Under the pieces are notes generated by a model. The model was given only the letters and a program-made list of their open reading frames with translations. It did not search any database and was not told the origin of the DNA. From contig DKUB01000066.1 of assembly GCA_002490465.1 (NCBI GenBank), positions 1 to 18,500 on the forward strand: a DNA stretch of 18,500 nucleotides, in the 5' to 3' direction. The position numbers were made by a program, and so were the translations under genes. This document shows positions 1-7,401 of this stretch, piece after piece (within the stretch, counting starts at the first letter, position 1; each line of letters begins with the position of its first letter). This DNA is from Lachnoclostridium sp. UBA7215 (GTDB lineage Bacteria; Bacillota; Clostridia; Lachnospirales; Lachnospiraceae).

Positions 1-65
1 GATATTTTAAATTGTATATTAAATCTAATATATGTTAATTTATATTTTCATAGAGAGGAATAGGG

Positions 66-1604
66 ATGAAAAACAAAAAATTGGTAAAAATGTTTTCTGT
101 TATTCTTGCACTGATTATTTTCGTTGGAAATCAGGGGGGATGGGAGGTCTGTGCCGCCACATCAAAAACCCCGGCCATGCAGAAAAAACTCACTATAAAA
201 AAGGGGAAGAAAAAAACATTAAAAGTAAAGGGAAAATACATCAAAAGCTGTAAGTTCAGCAGTACAAAAAAAGCGGTCGCATCGGTCAGCAAAAAGGGGA
301 AAGTCCTGGCAAAGAAAGCTGGAACATGTACCATAAAGGCGGTTGTCCGCTACAAGAAAAAGCCAAAGGCAAAAAAGCAGCTCAAAAAGGTTTTAAAGTG
401 CAACGTTACGGTTAAGCCGGACGGCTCTGGAAATACAGAAATAAAAGACCCGGATTTGCCTGCGCTGCCGGATAACTTTGTGAAACAGAATGCAGAGTTT
501 TCCGTTAATCTGGCGAAAAAAAGCATGTCGGAGGCAATTCGAGAGGGAAAAAATACCCTGGTATCCCCAGCATCTGTTATGCATTGCCTTGCGCTTGTAT
601 TAGAGGGGGCAAACGGCAGGACACAGGAACAGTTAAAAGAAAACCTGTGCGGGGATGCAGATGTTACGGAATTTCACAAAAACCTGTCAGAGTACAGTTC
701 GTATCTTAAAAATTCACAGAGCATAAAATTTCATCTTGCCAATTCGATTTGGATTCGGCAGCAGGATAATCTGACCGTGAAAGAAGATTATTTGCAGAGA
801 ATGAATGAATATTACGGTGCTTCTGTGTTTAAGCGGATATTCGATGAAGACACGGTGAAAGAAATCAACCAATGGGTAGATAACAACACGGCACATATGA
901 TACCGGGAATTATCAAGCAAATTTCTCCAAATGATATGTTTTATCTGATAAATGCACTTTCCTTTGAGGGACAGTGGCAGTCGCTATACGGTGAGAGCAA
1001 TGTTCATCCAGGGGAGAACTTTACAAATGCAAAGGGAGAGAATGAGAGCGTCACCATGCTCCACAAAACAGAATATCGGTATGTCGAGGATGAAAATGCG
1101 ACAGGTGTAATAAAGCCATATAAAGGGGAACGCTATGCCTTTATGGGAATCCTTCCAAAGTCTGGCGTAACCTTACAGGAATACGTTGGGGATATGACAG
1201 GAACAGAGCTTTTGAGCCTCTATAAGACGCGTCATTACGAGGAAGTAAAAACGAAGATACCTGAGTTTTCTTATGATTATTCCGCAAGTCTTCTGGAGCC
1301 GATTAAGGCAATGGGGATAACGGATTTGTTTGATAAGGAGAAGGCGGATTTATCAAATCTTGCCAGCGTTGAGCAGAAAAATTTATATGTGGATGATGTC
1401 ATCCATAAGACGCATATAGAATTAGACCGCAATGGAACAAGAGCTGGGGCTGTGACGGCAGTAAAGTCGAAAGCAACGGCTATGGCGCCGTCAAAGAATC
1501 CTAAGGAAGTATATTTTGACCGTCCATTCCTGTATGCAATCGTAGATACAAACTCTGGCCTTCCCGTGTTTGTAGGGGTTGTAAATTCGGCAGCATCAAA
1601 ATAA
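66..1604 (+). CDS. Secreted serpin (serine/cysteine protease inhibitor) with N-terminal Ig-like domain
   Basis: The 512-residue product begins with a signal peptide (lysine-rich start, hydrophobic stretch about 10-20, probable cleavage near Ala30/Ala31). Residues about 38-117 are a very lysine-rich Big_2-type Ig-like domain (LTIKKGKKKTLKVKG, then SSTKKAVASVSKKGKV). Residues about 140-512 are a full-length serpin: NTLVSPASV and LVLEGANGRTQEQL near the start, NALSFEGQW in the middle, and the signature VYFDRPFLYAIVDTNSGLP at the end. The reactive-loop hinge GTRAGAVTAV begins at Gly457. Counting P15 as that Gly puts P1-P1' at about Thr471-Ala472, with Met473 nearby. Small hinge residues fit an inhibitory serpin. 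Small P1 residues would suit elastase-like proteases, but that is inference. An AGAGGAA site at 54-60 supports the ATG. No LPXTG or lipobox is seen, so it is probably released or held by charge. Confidence 0.95.
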   Translation: MKNKKLVKMFSVILALIIFVGNQGGWEVCAATSKTPAMQKKLTIKKGKKKTLKVKGKYIKSCKFSSTKKAVASVSKKGKVLAKKAGTCTIKAVVRYKKKPKAKKQLKKVLKCNVTVKPDGSGNTEIKDPDLPALPDNFVKQNAEFSVNLAKKSMSEAIREGKNTLVSPASVMHCLALVLEGANGRTQEQLKENLCGDADVTEFHKNLSEYSSYLKNSQSIKFHLANSIWIRQQDNLTVKEDYLQRMNEYYGASVFKRIFDEDTVKEINQWVDNNTAHMIPGIIKQISPNDMFYLINALSFEGQWQSLYGESNVHPGENFTNAKGENESVTMLHKTEYRYVEDENATGVIKPYKGERYAFMGILPKSGVTLQEYVGDMTGTELLSLYKTRHYEEVKTKIPEFSYDYSASLLEPIKAMGITDLFDKEKADLSNLASVEQKNLYVDDVIHKTHIELDRNGTRAGAVTAVKSKATAMAPSKNPKEVYFDRPFLYAIVDTNSGLPVFVGVVNSAASK

Positions 1605-1684
1605 AGACAGTAAAATTTTACTTTAATAAAAAAAATTCAATAATTTGCAACTTTCCTGCCCCAGATGACGACGGAAATAGTGTA

Positions 1685-1725
1685 GATAAGAGCATTCAAC
1701 ATATTTATACTATTGATAAGAGTAT
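1685..1725 (+). repeat. Direct repeat GATAAGAG(C/T)AT, 30-bp period, overlapping a -35 element
   Basis: GATAAGAGCAT (1685-1695) recurs as GATAAGAGTAT (1715-1725), exactly 30 bp apart, or about three helical turns. The second copy overlaps the -35 hexamer of the promoter for the downstream surface-protein gene. The spacing and position suggest a paired binding site for a transcription factor. No factor can be named from this sequence. Confidence 0.45.
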
Positions 1726-1741
1726 CTTTTCATAATATAAT
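1713..1741 (+). promoter_or_regulatory. Sigma-A type promoter of the surface-protein gene
   Basis: TTGATA (1713-1718), a 17-bp spacer and a perfect TATAAT (1736-1741) give a near-consensus housekeeping promoter. Transcription would begin near 1748 and leave a leader of about 53 nt before the ATG at 1802. It shows that this gene is transcribed separately from the serpin gene. Confidence 0.8.
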
Positions 1742-1801
1742 GATTTCTCAGGATTTTTAGGTTACGATAAATTAAATAAATATAGGGAGGACAGTGGTAA
1801 A

Positions 1802-3022
1802 ATGAAACGAAAAGTATTGATTAGTTTATTGCTGATGTTCACTATCTTTACAAGCAGTATCATCTGCCTGGCAGAAGCAGATGACGGACAGCCTGGGAAA
1901 AAAGAAGTGGGGAGCAATCAACCATCCTGGCCATGGGGAAAACAAATATGGAAGACCCCATTGGGCCCAATCAGAGAGTTGTCTTCTGATGATATTGGCA
2001 AAATGCCAGATAAAAGAATGACATTAACAATACCAGAAGGAACAGAGATTTTGAAATTAGCAGATATACCCAAGGGAATTGAATCAATTTTAGAAGTTAA
2101 ACTGCCGGAATCCCTCCGGGAAATAGAGGAGGGCGCTTTAACCGATTTATGGTACTTACAAAGCATAACAATTCCCTCCGGCGTCACAAAAGTCCCCCCT
2201 GTTATGTTTGAGGGGTGTGATACTTTACGCACAATTCATAATCTGTCTTCCCAGACCTTGCACCTGCCGGCGCCTGACATACCAATAGGACACTGGGGAG
2301 AAGATAGTCAATGGAGGGCTTGCGTTATACCAGGATTGGAGTACTATGTAGATGGCGTAAAAGTTACAGAAATACCTCCTGGAAAAACAGCCATCGGCAA
2401 AGGGATAAAATTCAACCTGTCATATAAACTGAATGGTGGTAAATTGGTAGGGAAAAAAGTAAAAACTTACCAGTATGGCGAGCCAGAGACAAAACTTCCA
2501 AAGGCAAAAAGAAAGGGGTATATTTTTTTAGGGTGGTCCTTTTATAAATGGAGAACTTACCACAAAACCTGGAAAAGTTTATATAATGCAAATGGGAAAA
2601 TAATTGGCGATAGAACCCTTACCGCACGATGGAAAAAAATCCGGGTAAAGAACACAGAAAAACAGACAATCCAAATCCGGATATATAACCGAGATTATGA
2701 GGATGAATGGCCAATTGCATGTCTATACTCCACGAAAAGAAATATGGAGGGGGCAAAATTTGTATGTCTGGATGACCAGTTTAAAAGTACAAAAAAACGG
2801 GGAAAGATTCGTGGAACACGGACAAAAAGATATGTTGCGAATTATTATCCGAAAAAGAAATTGCTTACCGTAGATTTAAAAAGTCTAAAAAAGGGAAAGA
2901 CCTATTATTTACAATTTCGACGTATGTGCCGCTGGTGGGATCTATACAGCAATTATCAAACCGGAGATGGGTATCTGTACAAAACGGCACTGAAAACGGT
3001 GAAAGTAAAATTAAAAAGTTAA
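1802..3022 (+). CDS. Secreted surface protein with BspA-type LRR and InlB-type (Flg_new) repeat
   Basis: The 406-residue product has a signal peptide (MKRKVLISLLLMF core, probable cleavage near Ala24-Ala26). Residues about 65-140 hold short BspA-like leucine-rich repeats, such as VKLPESLREIEEGALTDL followed by LQSITIPSGVTKVPPVMFEG. Residues about 200-285 are one Listeria-Bacteroides (Flg_new/InlB B) repeat: a YKLNGGKL start, a GYIFLGWSF core and a LTARWKK end. The last 120 residues are lysine-, tyrosine- and tryptophan-rich and resemble the beta-rich C-termini of Lachnospiraceae surface proteins; I do not recognise a named domain there. GGGAGGA at 1785-1791 is the ribosome site. Proteins of this make-up are usually adhesins or surface-display proteins, but the binding partner is unknown and no sortase motif is present. 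Confidence 0.85.
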   Translation: MKRKVLISLLLMFTIFTSSIICLAEADDGQPGKKEVGSNQPSWPWGKQIWKTPLGPIRELSSDDIGKMPDKRMTLTIPEGTEILKLADIPKGIESILEVKLPESLREIEEGALTDLWYLQSITIPSGVTKVPPVMFEGCDTLRTIHNLSSQTLHLPAPDIPIGHWGEDSQWRACVIPGLEYYVDGVKVTEIPPGKTAIGKGIKFNLSYKLNGGKLVGKKVKTYQYGEPETKLPKAKRKGYIFLGWSFYKWRTYHKTWKSLYNANGKIIGDRTLTARWKKIRVKNTEKQTIQIRIYNRDYEDEWPIACLYSTKRNMEGAKFVCLDDQFKSTKKRGKIRGTRTKRYVANYYPKKKLLTVDLKSLKKGKTYYLQFRRMCRWWDLYSNYQTGDGYLYKTALKTVKVKLKS

Positions 3023-3061
3023 TCTTTATAAGGAAAATAATTCAGTAGGACAGAAAACTGT

Positions 3062-3095
3062 AAATCCTGAGATTCTTCCGTAACGTCAGGATTTT
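3062..3095 (+). terminator. Probable terminator after the surface-protein gene
   Basis: AAATCCTGA (3062-3070) pairs with TCAGGATTT (3086-3094) to give a 9-bp stem with a 15-nt loop, followed only by a short T tract. It lies 40 bp after the stop codon and just before the next promoter. The long loop and weak T tract keep confidence moderate. Confidence 0.5.
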
Positions 3096-3107
3096 GAAAA
3101 CTCGGGG

Positions 3108-3136
3108 TTGCTTTTTGGTGTACGGCCGTCTATAAT
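3108..3136 (+). promoter_or_regulatory. Sigma-A type promoter of the HExxH-protein gene
   Basis: TTGCTT (3108-3113), 17-bp spacer, TATAAT (3131-3136). The predicted start near 3143 gives a transcript with a leader of about 145 nt before the ATG at 3288. That is unusually long for the genes in this window, and the leader is highly structured. Confidence 0.75.
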
Positions 3137-3175
3137 TTATAGTATACAATAACTCTTTCGGAAAAGGAGGGAAGA

Positions 3176-3280
3176 GTGAAAAATAAATTGTTTCACAACG
3201 CAAACGTAGTTTGTGTTGCAAGTTTGTGTCTGCGCTGCGACACAAACATTGCGTTATGCGCAAAGGCAGCGCAGAAATGA
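3176..3280 (+). CDS. Possible 34-residue upstream (leader) reading frame
   Basis: A GTG at 3176 follows a strong AGGAGG (3165-3170) by 5 nt. It opens a 34-codon frame containing four cysteines (VVCVASLCLRCD, then IALC) and ending with TGA at 3278-3280, only 7 nt before the ATG of the next gene and in a different frame. The ribosome site is better than that of the main gene, so translational coupling or attenuation is possible. Most of the frame is made of inverted-repeat sequence, so it could instead be an accident of a palindromic element. No homologue is recognised. Confidence 0.3.
   Translation: MKNKLFHNANVVCVASLCLRCDTNIALCAKAAQK
3196..3274 (+). promoter_or_regulatory. Structured RNA leader: adjacent hairpins plus a pseudoknot-capable loop
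   Basis: Hairpin 1 pairs 3196-3205 with 3209-3218: a 10-bp stem with one G-U pair and a GTA loop. Hairpin 2 pairs 3222-3230 (GTTTGTGTC) with 3239-3247 (GACACAAAC) and, after one bulged A, 3218-3221 with 3249-3252. Hairpin 3 pairs TTGCG (3249-3253) with CGCAA (3259-3263) and competes with the base of hairpin 2. CTGCGCTGC (3230-3238), essentially the loop of hairpin 2, is perfectly complementary to GCAGCGCAG (3266-3274), just upstream of the weak GAGGGA ribosome site at 3279-3284. That allows a pseudoknot or a switch. It may be a cis-regulatory leader or a palindromic mobile repeat; sequence alone cannot decide. Confidence 0.55.
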
Positions 3281-3287
3281 GGGAATC

Positions 3288-3833
3288 ATGAGAATAAATG
3301 CCGTGTCCGGTTATGGTGCTTTCTCCCCTGTTTACCCAACCACGGCCATTAGCCCCGTACGCGCTTCGCAGGCGGTAACCCGTGGTACGGACGGAACAGC
3401 GCAGGCGGCAGTTGACGGTGCAAGGGATGCTGCCACAAAAAAGAACGGACGAGTAGAAAAAGGCGAATGCCAGACTTGTAAAAACCGCAAATACGTTGAC
3501 GGTTCCAATGAAGCCGATGTCTCTTTCAAAACACCGGCTCACATTAATCCAAACAATGCCGCTGCCGTTGTAATGGGACATGAACAAGAACACATGTCAA
3601 ATGCCATTGCCGAGGGCAGCAAAGATAACAAGGAACTTCTCTCTGCATCTATTTCGTTGAAAACATCTGTATGCCCGGAGTGCGGGCGCGTTTATGTTTC
3701 CGGTGGTGTCACACGCACCACCATGCGGACAACGAAAGGCGGAGACTCGGCGCCCCAGAATCCTTACGAAAAACGACAGGCGGATTTGAACTATCTCATG
3801 GCATCCGGGGCCAACTTCGATTTGAGCGCCTGA
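3288..3833 (+). CDS. Conserved HExxH protein, putative zinc metalloprotease-like (SprA/CJM1_0395-like)
   Basis: A 181-residue protein with no signal peptide or membrane segment. The N-terminal ~55 residues are low-complexity. The core has CQTC (Cys61, Cys64) with NRKYVDGS next to it, then VVMGHEQEHMSNA with an HExxH motif (His98, Glu99, His102), then CPECGRVYVSGG (Cys129, Cys132). HExxH binds zinc in many metallopeptidases, and the HEQxH form resembles the SprA-related (CJM1_0395) putative metalloprotease family. The two CxxC pairs could form a separate zinc site. The activity is not proven by sequence. The ATG at 3288 was chosen because conserved-looking sequence begins there; a longer in-frame start at 3213 would lie inside the hairpin-rich leader. 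The 3' end overlaps yfhO antisense by 43 bp. Confidence 0.75.
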   Translation: MRINAVSGYGAFSPVYPTTAISPVRASQAVTRGTDGTAQAAVDGARDAATKKNGRVEKGECQTCKNRKYVDGSNEADVSFKTPAHINPNNAAAVVMGHEQEHMSNAIAEGSKDNKELLSASISLKTSVCPECGRVYVSGGVTRTTMRTTKGGDSAPQNPYEKRQADLNYLMASGANFDLSA

Positions 3834-6289
3834 CGCAGACGCTCGGAAGTAAAATACAACAAAGCAATCAGGATGGAAATAATACCTGCAACAAATCCAG
3901 CGGTTACGCCCGGCGATGTATAGGAGAAACGGATTTCATGCTCTCCCGCCGGGCATTTTACTGCCATAAATGTCTCCGCAAACATTTCGGTATCTGCCCT
4001 CTCCCCATCAATCCACACACTCCATCCCTCATCATATGGGATAGACGTCATAATTTTCTGCCCATCTTCCACATTAATTTTTCCGGAAAGTTTTCCCCCT
4101 TTATGGTGTGTGACCTGCATTCCCGCCTGACCTAATTTTTCAAGCACCGGGGAAACCAATTCCATGTGCAGCTCCGATATCTCACTGTACAAAAGATTGA
4201 CAGCCTCTCCTTCTGCGGTCTCTACCCTCACATTGACCGTTTCACCCTTTGAAAAATTTCCAAGAAAGAGTGTCCCATTTGTCTCATTGGAAAAATAATT
4301 ACCAACAAAGACGTCATTTACAAAAACATTCGCATAGCTTGTTCCATCAGCCCTCATATAGAGATAGACCGGATTATCCGAATCCGCAGTAAATTCATAA
4401 TTCCAATTCCCATTTTGGGAATACCCATTTTGGGTATATCCATTTTGGGTATATCCACTTTGAGAGAAACGATATTCCAAAGAAGAAAAATAATTATCCT
4501 GTGTCCCTGCTATCGCCTGCAAAAAGCGGTTCTGGTTTACAAAAGGACTGACATCTGCCACCTCTGGCGTCATAGTAGAGGGAGCACTTGCATAAACAAT
4601 CGGCAGCGCTGACGGATTGGCATAAGCAGCTGTTCCTTTACCGCTGTCATTTATTTTCGTATAACTTGCAGGCACTGTTTTGTCTGCCAAAATATATTTA
4701 ACCGCAAACAGACTGTCAAGCATGGCATTGGAACCGTAACCCGAATTCCAGAAATATCCCTGTGATATACCAAGTCTCGGCGTAAGGCTGTTGACTGCGG
4801 CATTAAAGGTAGAGGAGTAATGTGTCATTCCGTGATAACCAAAAAGCATGGCATCATTTTTTGAAAACTCATACCCCTGATTGATTCTGTAAAGACTGTC
4901 GTCCTTTTCTTTTATCCCATCTACAAGCGGTTTCGTCCTGTCTACAATTTCCTCATATCGTGAAACCGGCACATAAGCAAACTCACCATCTAATCCCGCC
5001 AGCAGACTCACGGCATTGCTATCCATTTCTACTGTCACAAGAATCAAAAGCAGTACCGCCCCTGCCATCTCTGCCGGCTTCCTCCACTTTTCCGGTATCC
5101 TTGTTTTTTCCGGCAGCGAGGTAAGCGCACGGCATGCCATGTAGATAAGGGTAAAACTAAACAGAAAAGCATAACGGTATGGAAACCAGTTCGGAACCTG
5201 AAACCCGTGCCACGCCGTATCAAGAGAGGTATAATAAAGACTTGCGGACAGGATTCCAATTATTACAACCATTCCGATTTTTTCCCGCAGCCGGATATTG
5301 CGGAGAAACAGGAAAACAATGGCAAGCGCAAGAACAAAATAACCGCAGTAAATTGCCGGAAGTCCGCTGTTAGTGATACTGTCATAACTGCCATTTATGT
5401 ATTTTCCAATTAAATCTCCTAAAGATGAAAAATTTGTCTGCGAAAAATCAAGAGAATACGCCGAACCGCCAGCGGCAAGCTTCCCCTGTGTCAAATCCTT
5501 CCACGACCCAAAAATCACTGGAGCTGCCGTGCCAATAGACAAAAGGGACAACACTGCAAAACGCAGTACTTTCCAAAGGCTCTCTCTCCATGTCTCTTTT
5601 GTAATTGTAGTGAATATCCGAAACAGCATATACATTCCGGTATAAAGTCCCACCATATATCCGGTATAGTAATTACTGATCAGCAGCATAGAAAGAACAA
5701 TAAAATAAAAGATCCCTTTTTTACCATCCAGTATTTTTTCCACGCCAAGAAGAATGAGCGGAAGTAAAATCACACCATCCAGCCACATAAGACTCAGAGA
5801 ATAAACCATGTTATATGACATAAAGGCATAGCAGACTGACAGAATTAAAAGCAGAATCGGCATTCTCACCTGTGAAAACAATTCTGCTCTCCTCTTCGTT
5901 AAATATCTGCCGTAAATAAAAAAGCTCAAACCACTAAGACCAATTTTCAGTACCGTAAGAACTTCAATGGCCACCGGCATATTCTCGACGGAAAAGAACA
6001 GGGTAATAAAAGAAAGGGGGCTGGATATATAATAGGTGAAAATTCCCCAATAATTTCCTCCCATAGAACGGCTCCACGAATAAAACAGGGAATCATCCCC
6101 AAACAGGGCATCCCGAAGCGAGGTAAAAAAGGCAACATACTGGTCCCTCATATCCATAATCAACATTGTTTTTTCACCAAATGGATAAAATTCCCCGCCC
6201 CATAGCACGGCAACAAATATTGCCATTGGCAGCACAAAGGCTGCTCCCAGGCAGATATACCAACTTTTATACTTTAACTTATTTTTCAT
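3791..6289 (-). CDS. yfhO: YfhO family multi-pass membrane glycosyltransferase
   Basis: An 832-residue protein, typical of YfhO. It starts with a membrane segment (about 9-30), then the conserved acidic region MDMRDQY (Asp46, Asp49) and SWSRSMGGNYWGIFTYY. About a dozen hydrophobic segments follow, then a large extracellular part (about 410-795) and a final membrane helix near VAGIISILIALLYF. In Bacillus and Listeria, YfhO works with a CsbB-type GT2 enzyme to add sugars from a polyprenyl-phosphate donor to lipoteichoic acid. The GT2 gene lies directly upstream with a 30-bp gap, so the pair probably does the same kind of job; the sugar is unknown. A GTG 12 nt upstream touches the AGGAG site, so the ATG at 6289 is preferred. 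A tandem NGYTQ repeat lies near residues 608-627. Confidence 0.9.
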   Translation of the reverse strand: MKNKLKYKSWYICLGAAFVLPMAIFVAVLWGGEFYPFGEKTMLIMDMRDQYVAFFTSLRDALFGDDSLFYSWSRSMGGNYWGIFTYYISSPLSFITLFFSVENMPVAIEVLTVLKIGLSGLSFFIYGRYLTKRRAELFSQVRMPILLLILSVCYAFMSYNMVYSLSLMWLDGVILLPLILLGVEKILDGKKGIFYFIVLSMLLISNYYTGYMVGLYTGMYMLFRIFTTITKETWRESLWKVLRFAVLSLLSIGTAAPVIFGSWKDLTQGKLAAGGSAYSLDFSQTNFSSLGDLIGKYINGSYDSITNSGLPAIYCGYFVLALAIVFLFLRNIRLREKIGMVVIIGILSASLYYTSLDTAWHGFQVPNWFPYRYAFLFSFTLIYMACRALTSLPEKTRIPEKWRKPAEMAGAVLLLILVTVEMDSNAVSLLAGLDGEFAYVPVSRYEEIVDRTKPLVDGIKEKDDSLYRINQGYEFSKNDAMLFGYHGMTHYSSTFNAAVNSLTPRLGISQGYFWNSGYGSNAMLDSLFAVKYILADKTVPASYTKINDSGKGTAAYANPSALPIVYASAPSTMTPEVADVSPFVNQNRFLQAIAGTQDNYFSSLEYRFSQSGYTQNGYTQNGYSQNGNWNYEFTADSDNPVYLYMRADGTSYANVFVNDVFVGNYFSNETNGTLFLGNFSKGETVNVRVETAEGEAVNLLYSEISELHMELVSPVLEKLGQAGMQVTHHKGGKLSGKINVEDGQKIMTSIPYDEGWSVWIDGERADTEMFAETFMAVKCPAGEHEIRFSYTSPGVTAGFVAGIISILIALLYFTSERLRQALKSKLAPDAMR
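4409..4468 (-). repeat. 15-bp tandem repeat inside yfhO (NGYTQ pentapeptides)
   Basis: Units at 4409-4423, 4424-4438 and 4439-4453 are nearly identical (CCCATTTTGGGTATA on the plus strand), and a degenerate fourth lies at 4454-4468. They encode repeated NGYTQ in the extracellular part of YfhO. The unit length keeps the frame, so copy-number change would lengthen or shorten a surface loop without breaking the gene. Confidence 0.85.
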
Positions 6290-6319
6290 ATTTCTGTCCA
6301 CTCCTATTCTTTAGCGTTT

Positions 6320-7285
6320 TTAATTTATCAGAGAAATATCGTCAATATTACTTTTGCCAATAATATAATGGGGTCTTTTCTTTACTTCCATATAGGTTTT
6401 GGCAATGTACTGCCCCATAATCCCCATACAAAAAAGCTGAACACCACCAATCAATATAATGATACAAACCATAGATGGCCATCCGGCAACCGGATCTCCA
6501 AAAATCAGCTTTCTCACAACAATAAAGATAATAAAGAAAAAGGCAATTGCTGTCATAAAAATTCCAAACCATGATGCGATACTGAGAGGCATCTGCGAAA
6601 AATTGATAATACCGTCCAGGGCATATTTTACAAGTTTCCAAAATCCCCACTTGGATTCCCCTGCCACCCGCTCTTTATTTTCATAGGGCAGCCACTGTGT
6701 TTTAAATCCTATCCATCCAAAAATCCCTTTGGAAAATCGGTTATACTCTCCCATTTCCACAATAGCATCTACCATCTGACGCTTCATCAGTCGAAAATCC
6801 CTGGCTCCGTCAACAATGTCCGCATCTGAAATCCGGTTAATAAGCCGATAAAAGATTCTTGCAAAAAAACTCTTAATTGCCGGTTCGCCTTTGCGGCTCA
6901 CACGCCTCGTCGCCACACTGTCACACGACCCACTCTGAACCATCTGCATCATTTGGGGCAAAAGAGAGGGAGGATCCTGTAAATCAACGTCCATTACTGC
7001 CACATACTGTCCGACTGAATTGCAAAACCCGGCGTACATCGCTGCCTCTTTTCCAAAATTTCGCGAAAAAGAAATATAATGTACGTGACTGTCCTCCCTG
7101 GCAATATTTTCCATAACAGACAATGTTCCATCCCTGGAACCATCATCAATAAACAATATCTCGTAACTATATGGCATCTCTTCCAATACTTTTTTTATCT
7201 CTTCATAAAAAAGAGGTATTGCCAACTCTTCCTCATAACATGGCACAATTATTGAAATTTCTACTCTTGTTTTTTCCTCTTTCAT
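6320..7285 (-). CDS. GT2 family polyprenyl-phosphate glycosyltransferase (CsbB/GtrB/DPM1-like)
   Basis: A 321-residue enzyme. The GT-A catalytic domain opens with IIVPCYEEE and has FIDDGSRDGT (about 45-54) and the metal-binding DxD in MDVDLQDPP (Asp99, Asp101). Two C-terminal membrane helices (about 237-258 and 272-295) are typical of CsbB and GtrB. These enzymes load a sugar from a nucleotide donor onto undecaprenyl phosphate at the inner face of the membrane. A GtcA-like flippase, often the third partner, is not in this window. The downstream YfhO would use the lipid-linked sugar outside. The ATG at 7285 is chosen because GGGGG lies 6 nt upstream and the predicted promoter starts RNA near 7310, downstream of the alternative upstream starts. 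Confidence 0.9.
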   Translation of the reverse strand: MKEEKTRVEISIIVPCYEEELAIPLFYEEIKKVLEEMPYSYEILFIDDGSRDGTLSVMENIAREDSHVHYISFSRNFGKEAAMYAGFCNSVGQYVAVMDVDLQDPPSLLPQMMQMVQSGSCDSVATRRVSRKGEPAIKSFFARIFYRLINRISDADIVDGARDFRLMKRQMVDAIVEMGEYNRFSKGIFGWIGFKTQWLPYENKERVAGESKWGFWKLVKYALDGIINFSQMPLSIASWFGIFMTAIAFFFIIFIVVRKLIFGDPVAGWPSMVCIIILIGGVQLFCMGIMGQYIAKTYMEVKKRPHYIIGKSNIDDISLIN

Positions 7286-7316
7286 CGACATCCCCCATCT
7301 CACAGTATTCCATTTC

Positions 7317-7345
7317 ATTTTACTTTTTTCCCATAAGAAAGTCAA
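7317..7345 (-). promoter_or_regulatory. Sigma-A type promoter of the GT2-yfhO operon
   Basis: On the minus strand TTGACT (7345-7340), a 17-bp spacer and TAAAAT (7322-7317) form a strong promoter. RNA would start near 7310, leaving about 25 nt before the ATG at 7285. The site lies in the intergenic region shared with the divergent padR gene. Confidence 0.75.
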
Positions 7346-7387
7346 TAAATGGATTCCTGATATCTTTGCTGACAAATGCAAATGGAC

Positions 7388-7401
7388 ATGCCATTAGGCA
7401 T
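7388..7401. promoter_or_regulatory. Palindrome ATGCC-ATTA-GGCAT, possible PadR operator
   Basis: A perfect 5-bp inverted repeat with a 4-bp centre lies between the divergent GT2-yfhO promoter and padR. PadR proteins bind short dyads in such regions and often control themselves and the divergent operon. Binding here is inferred from position only. Confidence 0.3.

Noticed and set aside
1609..1622. Perfect palindrome AGTAAAATTTTACT right after the serpin stop codon
   Set aside because: It is entirely AT-rich apart from the ends, has no loop and no T tract on the plus strand, so it is too weak to be called a terminator.
1918..2232. 104-codon open frame antisense to the surface-protein gene
   Set aside because: It mirrors the repetitive LRR coding sequence, and no promoter or ribosome site is seen.
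3213..3287. Extended N-terminus of the HExxH protein from an ATG at 3213
   Set aside because: The added residues are encoded by the inverted repeats, there is no ribosome site before 3213, and the protein-like sequence begins at 3288.
3042..3593. 183-codon open frame on the minus strand
   Set aside because: It is antisense to the promoter, structured leader and HExxH gene, has no ribosome site, and its residues show no family pattern.
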